Origin: Conus ventricosus
Taxonomy: Eukaryota > Mollusca > Gastropoda > Neogastropoda > Conidae
NCBI GenBank assembly: GCA_018398815.1
Contig: CM031595.1
Location: forward strand, 139,627,679-139,691,678
Reading direction: 5' to 3'
Length of the DNA: 64,000 nt
The notes beneath the pieces are model-generated. The model saw only the letters and a program-made list of their open reading frames with translations, searched no databases and was not told the origin of the DNA. This document shows positions 1 to 12,100 of the stretch, piece by piece; the stretch's first letter is position 1, and the number at the start of each line of letters is the position of its first letter. Position numbers and translations under genes: made by a program.

Positions 1-6
1 TACACA

Positions 7-38
<32 letters not shown>

Positions 39-60
39 TACATACATACACACACACACA
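1..60. repeat. (CA)n microsatellite at the left edge
   Basis: Nearly pure CA repeat with a few TA interruptions, cut by the window edge. Confidence 0.95.
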
Positions 61-227
61 GTCCCACCTACCCATACAGTCATTATTTGCCATAATTGTG
101 TGGTTTCAGTAGGAAATAGGGCAAAGAAGAGAAATACAGAAAATGAATAGTCAAGGAATGAAGAATCATGTAGTAAAAAAAACAACAACAACAAAAAACA
201 ACATAAGGAAAAAAGAGCTACTTGCCT

Positions 228-718
228 GAAACCGGTTTCTGGTCATGAAGGAACTGAAGACTGGAACTTTGTACAGCTGAAAATTGGCACAGTTGACTTT
301 CAGACCAGAATTCCCAGTGAAAACAACAGCGAGGTTGAAGGGCTGTGCACCTCTTTCTCACCATTCTTTGATCAGCTGTTGCTGACCACGCCCCATGCCA
401 CGCCCCCGGCTGCTTCCACGGGATCTTCACCGTCGTCCTGAGCCCGTACCATGTCCACGACTCCGTTTATCAAGAAAGGAGGGGTGCAGTGCTCGTTGAT
501 GGCACGGGTTCGGCAATTTCCGCTTCGTCACCCATGCTAACGGCGCTTTCTTTACTGCTGTCTTGTGTACAGAACAACGAAGCCACGTCATTACCAGCAT
601 GTATCTCCGATAGAAGTGGATGGTGCTGATTCCCATCCGTCTCCTCCTCATCGCTAGTATCAGGATCCAATCCTCAAAGGTCTTCTTCATCACTTTCTTT
701 ATAATTTAGAAACATCAT
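228..718 (-). pseudogene. piggyBac-like transposase N-terminal fragment, broken
   Basis: From the ATG at 718 one - strand frame reads an acidic N-terminus (residues like KESDEEDL, then a TGA, then DPDTSDEEETDG), typical of piggyBac transposases, and stops near 470. Another frame at about 420-228 contains GRGQQQLIKEW, FTGNSGLKVN and FSSFMTRNRFQA. The last resembles the start of the DDE_Tnp_1_7 transposase core, where a SRxRF motif is common. At least one in-frame stop and two frame changes make it non-functional as written. The core catalytic aspartates would lie left of the window. Confidence 0.5.
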
Positions 719-957
719 CTAAAACATCAAGCGCAGTGTAACGCTTGGAAACAACCCATCGACGAAGTGCTAGGTTGAGCTGCCATCTTGAATATGCTTA
801 TCAGCGGATACCTCTCAACTCGCAGTTTGCATATCATGTGGTCAGTTGGGCGGTCGCGTGAAGGGAAAGGGGCCGTACCTTGACATCATTAGAAGAAGTT
901 GAAACATTTTAGAGGGTCGTCTCCCAAGTAAATTTTTCTGCTTTCCGTGATGAAGTT

Positions 958-1022
958 ACTACGAAGCGTACTCGTATACGGGCGTAGCGATTTTTGGTTT
1001 TCACTACGAACGTTACTCGTAG
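958..1022. repeat. piggyBac subterminal direct repeats
   Basis: Two 19-20 bp direct copies, 958-976 and 1003-1022, share ACTACGAA and TACTCGTA. They lie 16-80 bp inside the TTAA end of the element. Confidence 0.6.
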
Positions 1023-1186
1023 CAGGCAGGGAAGGGGTTAATATTTATGAAAGAAGGAGAAGATAAACATAACTCAAGGTCCTTTTAAACAAAAGAAAAA
1101 GACCTATTTTTCTGACTAAAGAATGGTTCCGCTCACTTTTTTATGACAACAGTTAATGCTGCTGTGGTATTGATTGTATTTGATGA

Positions 1187-1330
<144 letters not shown>

Positions 1331-2039
1331 TGATCCTGATCATGTTTTTCAATATATTCGTCTGTGTGTTGAAACTACCTTCTTAAAAGAGGAAGAAGAA
1401 AACGTATGTTTTTAGTTTGTATAAATTGGGATGTTTATTGCGTTAATTGAAATGTGTACTGAAAATGTGTTGAGCTTCATTTGCAGTTATCCAATATTCT
1501 CAAAGTTTTCAGTTTCCTATCAGAAAGTCTATATGTAAAAAATGTCACAGTTATCATCATTCTCATGCGACTGTAAGTCCTAGAGTGCTGGAGCAGATTT
1601 TGGGGCAGTAAGAAATCTTTACATCTAGCTCTCATACATACATCGCCAGAGAGGGGTGCTGTTACCAATCTGGTCCTTCACATTGTCCATCTAGGGCTCC
1701 TTTGATCTCTTGGTGATTCAGATCCGCCTTAGAGCAAAGTGTATTCATTTTTTTCTGGATAACTTGGGGATAATCACATCACTGGTGTATGGATTGAACA
1801 TGGATGAATATTTGTTACTTCTCAAAAATCCCTTGTTTAACCATCATGGACACTTTTATTCCCAGACAGATTTGATTCCGCAACAAGTTTGAGGCTTTCA
1901 AAGGGAGCATATCCTCATGATACTGGGCACTGTTATTTGGTGCAAAGGAGCTTAACCTCATTCATCAAGGGAGTTTTTGTGTCCGTTAATGACTCATTGA
2001 CAGACATTTTTGCGACTCATGGACAAAAATAGTTCCACA

Positions 2040-3345
2040 GGGTTCGTAGGGTCCTTTCAAGTCCTTTTAAGTCCTTATGAATTGGATTTTGGTTAAAAGG
2101 CCTTTTAAGTGCTTTGATTCAGCAAGTTGGTCCTTTTAACTCATCAGGAGGTCCTTTTAAGTTTTGAAAGGTACTGTTAAGTCCTGTTTTATCAAGAGAA
2201 AGAGACTTGAGAACGAAACTGAAACACCGACAACCAAAACCGTACTTTTGCAAGTTGCAAAGAGTTGAAAGATGCCAACGCGATATCGTCTGAAACTCAG
2301 TACTGTACAAGGATAGTACTACTAGGCCTATAACATTAGTGCGCTTTCTGCTCAGTGGCAGACGACGTGAAGCCGCGCGCAGTGGCTATGAGTCACGCCT
2401 GCTGCTTTGCTTAGCTTTGACGTCATGGGTTCCAAAGAGCAGACGCGGTGCTAATGTTTGCGGCATATAGCTGACTCAATATTTTTGGTCAAACGATCTA
2501 TGTTAAAAGGTTCCCTGTATAGAAATTAATTAAAAGAGTGAGGCAATAAAGATGAAAACATATTACCCAAATAAATGTAGGTACATAACATCACGGTATG
2601 CGAACATAACAAACTGCCTTGGAGAACAGCTATATGCTGCGTTCTTGAGCAGCATGTACAAGATAGATGCCTTCTCCGGTCTCTTCTCCTCCTTCCTCCT
2701 TTTTCCCTGCGCTAGCTAATTCTGACGGAGGCCTAGTTTGGAAAGTTTTAAAAAAGTTTTGTTTGCAAGCTAAACGTTCAAAATGCCAGGGAAATGTTCC
2801 TTTCAGGATAGATGGTTATCTGATAAAGTTTATTGGGAGTGGGTGAGAAGCGATACTGTGGACAAGCATTCTGCTCGGTGCCTTTTTTGTGGGGTTTCGT
2901 GAACTTAAGAAACTGTGATGTGTGTGAAGAAAAATGTGTAAATAGTAGTGTAGTGGACGTGACAGTAGAATGTGTAATAGTAGTGTAGTGGGTCTGACAG
3001 TAAAAACAAAGGAATGAAAGTGATTCATCATTATGTGTCTATAATAGTTTGTGACTCACAGTGAAAACTCAGTAATCTACATATTTGTGAAATAAAACTT
3101 TGTGACAATAACATTCAGCCAAAGAAACCTACAGTGACGTGAATTGCAAAGACTGAATTAACATTCAAATGGGATTAGCTGTTCCTCTGTTTATGAGAGG
3201 TAAGTGTCTGCTGTTCTGCATGTCAAAAGGTTTGGGGTGTACTGTAAAGTCATGTTGGCAAAGGTCCTTTTAAACTGATTTGAGGTCCTTATAAAGTCCT
3301 TTAAAGGTCCTTTTTTGGCTTCATGCCCACCACCTGGGAACCCTG
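2040..3345. repeat. Uncharacterised repeat zone with recurrent GTCCTTTTAAG motifs
   Basis: Lies in the IRE1 intron. GTCCTTTTAA-like motifs recur at 2051, 2061, 2071, 2129 and 2151, and again at 3261, 3282 and 3305. An identical 15-mer, AAGGTCCTTTTAAAC, occurs at 1076-1090 and 3261-3275. Between the motif clusters is a more GC-rich stretch (2340-2460) and a short zinc-finger-like reading frame (2783-2902). The layout suggests a transposon with motif-rich ends, but no clean terminal inverted repeats or target duplication were seen. Confidence 0.4.
2783..2902 (+). pseudogene. Short BED/TTF-like zinc-finger reading frame, probable hAT remnant
   Basis: A 39-codon frame beginning MPGKCSFQDRW and containing WLSDKVYWEWV, then KHSARCLFCGVS before a stop. 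The W..D..Y..W spacing followed by C-x2-C is the pattern at the N-terminus of many hAT-related transposase genes, where the second half of the zinc site (H..H) normally follows. Here the frame stops first. It is compatible with a decayed transposon inside the motif-rich zone at 2.04-3.35 kb. Assignment is by pattern only. Confidence 0.35.
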
Positions 3346-3713
3346 GTTCCAGGTCTTGCAAGTCTGTTGAAGTGGATGAAATTGTGCTCGAACCAGATAT
3401 GTCCACAGCAGATTATTATTATGTGAGACCTGAGAGAAATATGAGACATATTCTTACACTTTTCATTATTTTCTTTAGCATAATTTTTAGCTTCAAAAGG
3501 AATTATAACCCCATGTCTATTTGGTCTAAAACACTGGCCTCCTACGATGACAGTCTATCACTATATCCTGTTGGGTACAAGAGTCATAGCAGGATATTTT
3601 TTGTCTTTAATGTTTTTGTTTACTTCTTACTATGCTTTGCTCAAATTAAAAGGAAAAGCAAAACAAATAAACAGATTATACACATGCACAGTGTATACAC
3701 ACTGTATATATAC

Positions 3714-3750
3714 ACACACACACACAACACACACACACACACACACACTC

Positions 3751-3796
<46 letters not shown>
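3714..3796. repeat. (AC)n-(TC)n compound microsatellite
   Basis: About 35 bp of CA repeats run directly into about 45 bp of TC repeats, inside an IRE1 intron. It generates false open frames on both strands. Confidence 0.95.
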
Positions 3797-3799
<3 letters not shown>

Positions 3800-4657
3800 A
3801 AGCTGTTTACATAATGTTGATAAAACATTGCATATGCATGCACCTATCCTTGTACATGACCTCACAATGATTTGCATAATACGCTACATTATAATATACA
3901 GTAAAGAAACTCAGAAAAGTATCCACATAGCAATCATATGGTTGTCAGGGAGATAATCAGACAGAGACAGTAAGACAGGTAAATATAGATGCACATTACA
4001 AGGGAAGGAGATGCAGACCAGTATATTGCCAGAAAGAATAAGTTTTGTGTTTTTGCACAATGAAATTCATTAGTTATGCGTTACTGCACATCTAACTGTA
4101 CACAGTGCAAAAGTATATACACCAGTTATTGCCCCCTGACACAAAGAAGTCAATGAAAGTACTTAAGATGGGAGACAAGTGATTCAAATGCCAGCCATTA
4201 TCCATTGAAGTCTGTGTATGGTTCATATTCATGTATGAGTTACATTTTTCAATCTTTTATCAACATTTCAATATTTTCTTGAAACCTGTTGCTTGTGGAA
4301 GGCTGCATCATGGCTTATATTTGTATATACGTTGTCATGGCAGGATTTATTCATGATGCAGAAAGCTAATGACAGCATCTGATAAGTTTGTGGAGAGGGT
4401 CTTTTCTGTCAGCATTCATTTGCTGCCAGTATAACGATTTGTCTGTGGTCATTGTATATCGTGCACAGAGGCTGTCTGCAGCACTTTTTCTTGACCATCT
4501 GCATTTCAAGCTCAGATCTACTTTTAGTGTCTAGCTACCACCAGTGACAATACTGTTTCAACAACAGAAAAGCAGTGGTAGTCCATCTTCGGGTGTATAC
4601 ACTTTTTAAGCTCTCCAGGCAGTTTTCACTCCAGTGTTTGTGTGTGTTTATTTGCAG

Positions 4658-4781
4658 GATACAAGTGACAGAATTGAGAAGGAAGAGGAGACCAGCCCGG
4701 TGGTAGAGAACCTGGAGAAAAATGGCCTATTTGTCGTGAAGTTTGACTGGCGCAAAGCCATCACCATGGAACTTCAGAATG
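4658..4781 (+). CDS. ERN1: IRE1, exon (kinase-KEN linker)
   Basis: Follows a TTTATTTGCAG acceptor and starts in phase 0, matching the end of the previous exon. It reads DTSDRIEKEEE, then ENLEKNGLFVVKFDWRKAIT, MELQN, and ends with one base of a split codon before GTAACC. The segment corresponds to VSDRIEKE..VVKMDWRENITVPLQ of vertebrate IRE1, the start of the KEN (kinase extension nuclease) domain. The intron to the left is 3.3 kb and the one to the right 1.07 kb. Confidence 0.95.
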
Positions 4782-5283
4782 GTAACCGCACCTGTTTTCT
4801 CTGTTTCTCTTGAGTGTGGTTTGATCTTTTTAATCATTTTGAGTTCCATTTGTCCAGCAGGAGGTCGGAAGGTTTGTGAAAACATGGGAGTTTATCAACC
4901 CATGTAAAAATACAAAGTGTTGTGATATGCAGGAATAATTACCAGTACTTATAATGCATATCAAGAAAACTTACCGATGTGTACCCTGCCTAAATTCTTT
5001 ATCATTAGAAAAAATTGAATTGAAAAGTTTTATAGACATATCTGAGTGTGGTGTCCTTGACTGATGGATGTTTTGCTTCATGTCTGTCTGTCCTTAACAA
5101 CCATCCACTCTTTCTCCTGGACTGTCTTTCATCAATTTATTTACTTCTGTGGTACAACAATCTTACAGTGCCTGAACATGCTTGTTAACGTACATGTGTG
5201 TATGCATGTATTGCTTCTTGTAATAGGTAGGGAAGGAGGCGGGGTGGGATGTGCATGTGATTGCGCACTTGTGCATATGCAGG

Positions 5284-5345
5284 CCGTGTGTGTGTGTGTG
5301 TGCGCATGCACATGCGTGCGTGCATGCGCATGTGTGTGTGTGTGA
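5284..5345. repeat. (GT)n-rich microsatellite
   Basis: GT repeats interrupted by GCATGC units in an IRE1 intron. A G-rich tail continues to about 5460. Confidence 0.85.
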
Positions 5346-5850
5346 ACGAGTGTCGGTGTATTTGTGTGTGTTGAGTGTGGATAAAGGGGAGGGGGGTAGG
5401 GTAAAGCAGCAGTACAGGAGTGGGAGAGGTGTATGGGGAGGAGTGGGGGGTAATAGGGTGGCCATATGATGTCCATGTGTGTGTGTAGGAATGCTTCACC
5501 TACTTTGGCACCTGTTGGTTGTGTTGTCTGTTTTCCTCTTGTTGCCTTATCTTTAATTATTTTTTCGTATATTTTTTATACATAACTGTGCCATGACACC
5601 TACCCCCTCCTCCCACCCCACCTCTTCTGTCTCTTTAATATGGCATTTGTAAGCACTTACAGGTAAAACCTTAGGGCTTTGTTTAGATTTAAGTGCAGAT
5701 AAATGTACATGATGACAAAGATGATGATTACTTTTTACATTTCTTGTTTCTGGTGTCAGTTGGAGAGATATTCAAGGGGTCTTAGTTTAGTAGTCATGTG
5801 TTTGTTTCAGTTTGTCTACTTTGTTTTAGTTTTTCCATTTTTCTTTTTAG

Positions 5851-5918
5851 ATCTGAGGAGGTTTCGCACTTACAAAGGTCGTTCAGTGAGGGATCTGCTG
5901 CGAGCTATGCGAAATAAG
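5851..5918 (+). CDS. ERN1: IRE1, exon (KEN domain, catalytic Tyr and Asn-Lys)
   Basis: Acceptor TTCTTTTTAG, then ATCTGAGG completing an Asp codon. The exon reads LRRFRTYKGRSVRDLLRAMR then NK, before a GTAAGTG donor. The Tyr of FRTYKG and the Asn-Lys of MRNK correspond to the human RNase residues Y892, N906 and K907 (numbering recalled from the literature). All are present, so the RNase should be catalytically competent. 68 bp plus the split base gives exactly 23 codons. Confidence 0.96.
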
Positions 5919-6371
5919 GTAAGTGTGATAAACAGCAATGGCAAAACCTTCAGTTTGCAAGAAATGAGATGTTAGAACATGAAAGGCTGGTGATAAGTCC
6001 CTTTGAGACCTTTTTCAGGTTATTCATAATAACGATTATGATAATGAAAACTTTCCTGTGAGAAGAAAGGTTGCTGTGGTTTGAGTATAGGATATTCTTA
6101 CCATACTTCAAAAGTAGGCTTTTTTCTTTTATTCTTGAGGAAACAGCAGTAGTATAGTTACCATCCTAAGAAACGCATGAGGAATTATTGCCTGCTGTGT
6201 TGGAGTCTGTTCTACAGTGTATTCATACCTATCTGTTCATTAATGTGGAAATGGTGGACTAAAAATGATAAACCAAAAATGGAGAAAAAAAATAGAGTAT
6301 ATTAAGTACACTAGTTCTCACATTGTGTAGAAATGATAGACACACAAAAAAAAACCCAGTGTAGATTGATG

Positions 6372-6417
6372 AAATATTTCATTGCAGTTAACTTAAATAT
6401 TTCATTGCAGTTAACTT
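6372..6417. repeat. 23-bp tandem duplication
   Basis: Two identical adjacent copies (6372-6394 and 6395-6417) of a unit starting AAATATTTCATTGCAG, in an IRE1 intron. Confidence 0.9.
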
Positions 6418-6617
6418 CGTGAAGTCCTGATATCACTGCTCTTCTGTCACTCCGTACATCAGTTCAAATCGTAATGGCAACTGCTGTCAGAAACAGACAT
6501 TTTCTCATACAGGTTTTTATATCCAAGCAAATGCCTTGCCCGAATAGGTGTGGAATATCACCATATCATCAGGATCCCCCCAAAAACCCAAATTTGGAGA
6601 GCAAGAAGCTAACCTCG

Positions 6618-7700
6618 CCTCCATTCCTAGTTATCCAGCAAGAGTGATTGCCCTTTGTGTGTTCACTTCATCAAGACATCTTTGAACTAGCTCATTTTTC
6701 TCCTTTTTTCTTGGTGGAGGAACTTGCCTCTTTCAGCTCTCTGTTTTTGTGGTTTTTTGTTTTTACTTCCTGTTTTGACTTTGTTGATTCCAGAAAACGC
6801 TTGTTTTCTCCTCAGAGGGAAGGGCGCCCTTTTCTTTGGCTTCTTAAGAGGGAACTTAGGCCAATGATTCCTAAAAAAATTTGGCCTATCCCTGCTTCAT
6901 TGCAACAGTCAGCCTCTGCATTGTTTGCCTTCGCTTCTTCCAAAAATTGGCTTCTAAACCTGCTGCCTCGTTGATGGCCTCTTGTGTCTGTTCTTCTTGC
7001 CACAGGTAGTGCCTTCTTGTCAATAAGCATCGTGTACTTGATGTTCCCTATCTCTCTTTGTAATTTATACTAGGATTGGTCGGGTGCAACGTGGCGTTCA
7101 GTTCACAAGTTCGATATTTGGGTTAACTTTTATGATGGTAATGTTTGTGTTAACTTTCATGACAGTCTGCCTGTTTGGACTACAGAATCTACCTCCTCCC
7201 CTGGCCACACCCACGCCACTGTGGTATTGAGGTCAGTGGAGACAGGCCAGTGTCTCATCGCCTCCCACTCCATGCTCTTGACCCGTCAACTCCTTTTAGT
7301 GTTAGAGAAGTGGTTGGGAAGTGTAATTTTGGTGGAGACAAGCTACTTTACATGCCCTCGGTAAAGCTTGCTTGGACAGATTTCCCTGTGGAGCAGGTTC
7401 AACAGGGATCCTGCATAAAGCCTCAGTGGATCCCAGCTGGGAGGCTTGGGCGTCCTCTGACTGTCAGAATACAGCTGCTGGAGGGGAGAACAGGAGAATG
7501 TGACTTCAGTGGAGAAGAAGAGTTTTGTGATGATTTTGATATGTCAGTATCAAATTCTGAGTTTTCTGTTGCAAGGGCTGTTTTTACTAATGTGGGCAAA
7601 TGTGGTACAGGTGATTATGTTGATGAGTTTTATGTTGATATTTCCGGAAATTATTGCGATTCAGTGGCAAATTAGATTTGTCCTGCAAGAACAATTTTGA
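6618..7700 (+). other. Intronic region with two long open frames of unknown origin
   Basis: Within the last IRE1 intron the + strand carries open frames of 108 codons (6648-6974) and 166 codons (7175-7675). Codon content is not simple-sequence-like, and the second frame includes CNFGGDKLLYMPSVKLAW and a Gly/Asp-rich end. No family was recognised. The splice sites of IRE1 are intact on either side, so this is most likely the remains of a transposon ORF with stops between the two frames. No terminal repeats were seen. Confidence 0.35.
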
Positions 7701-8410
7701 GTTTCTGGTTTATTGTCTTAGTCACCTTCTTCCCTCCTATTTTATTAACCCTTGTTATTCTCCACTCAGGATGTGCGTTTGAAGTCATCCTTTTTGTGTT
7801 CTTTTTGTTGAACTTACCATGTCTAATAAAATGTTGAGCTTATTTCAGCACACTGGAAGGTTCGACTCTTTCTCTATTCCTTGTGTCGGGCTGTTGCCAG
7901 TAGTTATTTTTAGGTATCCCCTCACCTTTCATTGTTGACTAGGAAAGTTTTCTGTAGACAGGGATGCTCCATTGGCATCGCATGTCGTGTTTGAGCTCAC
8001 TTCTGTTGTTTTGTTTTTTTCTTTTTCTTATTAATCATCAAACCAGGCAGTCAACTTTCGTGTTTTTTTTCTATTCAGCATGCTTGCCATTTGGCAGATG
8101 ATCTTTTCTCCCCAATGTTTTAGAGTTTTCCTGTCTCTCTTTGCATCCTTAGATAGGGGTCTGTCTTTGGTGATGTGCCTTACCCAGTTTCAGCTCTTTT
8201 GGCGTCTCCTGGGATTTAGGCCTCCCCTGGTCATGTAGGTCTCAGCTTTACGTCTCCCCTTGCCCTCTCTTGTCTCTGCTCTTGGGGGCGGTGGTCAGTC
8301 TAACCCAATTCTTTTGTCTCCTTCAGGAATTTTTTTAAAAAAAGGAAAAAGGAAGGAAGGTTAAAAAAAGAATTGGTACTCAAACTATCTATCTGTCTGT
8401 CTTTCCACAT

Positions 8411-8413
8411 GTA

Positions 8414-8467
<54 letters not shown>
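8411..8467. repeat. (TA)n microsatellite
   Basis: About 57 bp of near-perfect AT dinucleotide repeat in the last IRE1 intron. Confidence 0.95.
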
Positions 8468-8470
<3 letters not shown>

Positions 8471-8918
8471 AGGAATGAATAATAAAGTGGAAAGAATGAA
8501 AGAAGGAATTAAAAAAGAGAGAGGGGGGAGGGGTGCAGAGCTTACTCCTCCAGTAGTGTTCAATCCTGGGCCAGGACCGAAAGATGTGCCTGTCTTCGTC
8601 CTTCAGAGACATTTTTTTTTTTAGATCATTTCTCTGTCTTCTTCCGTCAGTTAAGTCAGTATTAGGCTCTGAGTGGGTACTGTCAGTAATTATTGAAGGC
8701 CTTAAGATTTCAGTCTAATTGCGAGTCCATTGAGTACTCAAGAGATTTTTTTTTGTTCTCATGGCTTGAATATAGTTGTTATTATGTTTGTATTCTGTTT
8801 GTATTGTATGTAATTATGGTAAGATTTATTTAAACCAACACTGTGTATATCGACCTCAAGGTTGACTGGAAGAAAATGGTACTAAAACACACAGAAATCA
8901 TAATAAAAGAAAAACTGA

Positions 8919-9164
<246 letters not shown>

Positions 9165-12100
9165 GACACGTCAGGTTGTGGGCAGCACTGTGAAGGGCCA
9201 AGGACCAAAACACTCAGCCTGTGTGTGCATGATTGTGGATGTATGTGCACATGTAATGTGTGTGTGTGTGTGTTTGTTTGCGTGTGTTTGTGTGCAAGCT
9301 GCGTGTAGATATCTCTGTTAAATTAAACCCAGCGCAGAGCGATGCGGGCTTGACGGAATGATGCTGTTCTTCATGGGGTCGCTGTTTTCTGACAATTGTC
9401 ATCATCACTACACACCATTGTGAAAAGTGCCATTATATCATCCATGCTGTTGTGTTATTTTATAGAAACCATTGATGAAGTCCCATAGTGCCTTCGCTGA
9501 GCTGGGACTGATTGTCAGTGGGTGGATGTGGACACTGAAACTACTGCCTGCAGTTGTTGATATCTGCTTTGGTTATGTGCAATGTCTCAGAACTCTACCA
9601 TGTCTGAAACTCGTATCAACAAGTGTAATGTTGAGGTGGTGGTGGATGTTGTATCAAGACCCTGTCTAGTTACACAGTCAACAAAACAATACACAAAAAT
9701 CTGATCTAGCTATTTCAGAAACCTGTCAGGAAATGGATAATGGATGACTGTGTGCAGAGTATTTGTTCAGTTGAGATCTTTTAATGTTACAATAGTTTTC
9801 TTTGAAAAAAAAATGCTTTGTTTGAAAAATAATGAAGAGGCCCACTCTTAAGACATTTATTTGTGCAGTTGAGATCATGTAAGTTTATGGTATTTTCTTA
9901 AAAGGTAATATCCATTTTCTGAAAAACAGCAACAAAAAAGCCTACTCTGAAGACATTTCTTCAATTAATTTTCTACACAATAATATGATTAGAATTAATG
10001 CAAAGGTGTCAGGGTTAAATGCTGCTGATTTTGTTTCTAAGTTGTCTAAAATGTGAGTTGTCTAAAATGTGAAGTCTATTTGAAATATTTATTGTACTGT
10101 ATAAGTTGTTAGAAATGTCTATTGAACATGTTTAAAAGCGGACTGATGAGGGTTGATTCTATGATCTTCTGCAGTTTATATCTTTTGTACAGGACCCATA
10201 GAGTACATGCCATCTATCACAGATCTGACATTTTACTGCCTCAAGAGGTGAAAACATGGAAGTGATAATAATGCATTTGCTTCAGAAGCAAAAGCATCCC
10301 AGGTCTGTGGTTCATGTCTGGCAGGGGGACTTTTGCCTCTCTTTCCCATGAGACCTTAAACTGTGGTCTGAGCACTAATCTTTCAGATGAGACAGTACAC
10401 CAAAGTCGAGTGTGCAACTCACATTTGGGACACTTAAAGCACTTTATGTTCAGTGATCAGAATTTGTAGGAAAAGGCATTTTATTACGTAAACAAACGCA
10501 TGCAAGCAAGAAAAACCAGAAAGAAAGGAAGGCCTTGTACTGGTGACATACAGGAAAGCTGTACAAATTTCAGTCAGAATTGTTTTGTGACAATGAAGTT
10601 ATCCTATTACAGTACCAAAAAAAATGCACTGAAGTCTTGCTGTACTGAGAACATCTGTGTTCATGTTGTTCTGACAATAAAATTATTCCATACACTACAA
10701 TACAATTCACTGTAGTCTTGCTGTACTGAGAACATTGGTGTTCTTGAGCCAAAATTTGGTGCTCTCATGTCAGCACTTGACCATTTGATTTTATTTGAAA
10801 TCAGGTTAAAATTTACTTAATCATCCGGTATAATGCAGGATCATGAATGATGAATTTCTGAGACAACTGGGTGTTGGGTCAGATTTAAAGTTTAAATTTA
10901 CTTGTGTGGATCAAGGCAGAGTCATGAATTCTGAATTATTGTGAAAATTGAGTGTTGAACCAGTTTAAGAGAAGTTAGGACAATTTTTATAAATGTGTTT
11001 GTGTGTGTCTGTGGGTCTTCTTTTAAAATTTTTGGTTAATCAATTCATCATTTTATCAAGCTAGTTGTCGGGATTGTGTTTGTTGCTTGTCAGATCACAT
11101 TTTTAGTTTCAAATCTCTTTGTTAATCAAGTCTTTTTTTTTGTATGAAAATGTATGATTGCTCAGTTGTGGTATTCAAATGATGTTTGCTTCTTTAAGTC
11201 TGTAGTCTTAACAATGTAATATGAAAAGCTAAGGCACTGCTGTTCGTTTTTGTTTTGTGAGAACTTGTAATTGAACTAGTTGCTGCAGAAGTATCCTGTG
11301 CATGTTTGTTGGCATGTGAACTTAGGAGTCTTTGCATTATGACCAAGATGCATCAGTCCGTCCACTGTGAATGAAATTAAGCAGATGCGTTACGTTGTGG
11401 AATTGGTTTAAGAGAGAGAGAAAGAGGTTTTTGATTGGTGTGTGTGTGTGTGAACAAAGGCATAAAAGTTTACCTTAACTTTGATGACTAAAGGGAAGGG
11501 GGAAAGTAAGTTTTCAGGTAGGGAATTTTTGGACCATTGACCATGTTTAAATATTACAGTCATACCTTTGTTTTAAAATTTGCTGTTGAAACAGGTTCTT
11601 TTTTGTGTCAGTTGGATGGCAACAAATACTATCAGATTATTCAAACTTCAAAGGAGCTCTCTACTTAGAATTGTTAATCATTTGTGGATGAATCGTTTTC
11701 CATTTGGACAGATGAATAGAAACTGAAATCATTCAAAAAGCTATTTAAGCTAATGCAGCAATCATTGCAGCCTAGTATCAAAATCAGAGTATACGTCACT
11801 AGTCAATTGTTGACCATCTTCTATCTAAACACATTCGTATTGTGTTCATTAAACAGAAATCCAGAACTGTGAGTCCATTTCTTGCCAGGAAAGTGGGGGT
11901 AGTTCATCATGGATACTTAAATGGAATAGATCAGAGTTTATTACGGCAATACATTCCTTGCATCTGTCATTCCAAATGTGTCTTGTCATGTAGAAAAAAA
12001 GTTTTGAGACTGGAAATTCATAGGTTTTTTTTTTAAAGGATGCATATGTGTATGAATGTGGCAGGTGGAAATCTGTAAACACCAGGGCAGTTCTTGGAAA

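Larger units (their letters stand above)
61..1041 (-). mobile_element. piggyBac-like DNA transposon, 5' end
   Basis: Read on the - strand, the sequence at 1041 begins TTAA followed by CCCCTTCCCTGCC, the TTAA target plus C-rich terminus typical of piggyBac elements. Just inside lie two direct subterminal repeats (958-976 and 1003-1022, both ACTACGAA..TACTCGTA-like), a normal place for transposase-binding repeats. A broken transposase N-terminus follows on the same strand at 718-228. The other end lies beyond position 1, so the left boundary given is nominal. Family assignment rests on the TTAA end, the acidic N-terminus and one short transposase-like stretch. Confidence 0.6.

Noticed and set aside
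3315..3956. 213-codon open frame on the + strand
   Set aside because: It owes its length to the (CA)n-(TC)n tract. The rest has no family resemblance and lies in an IRE1 intron.
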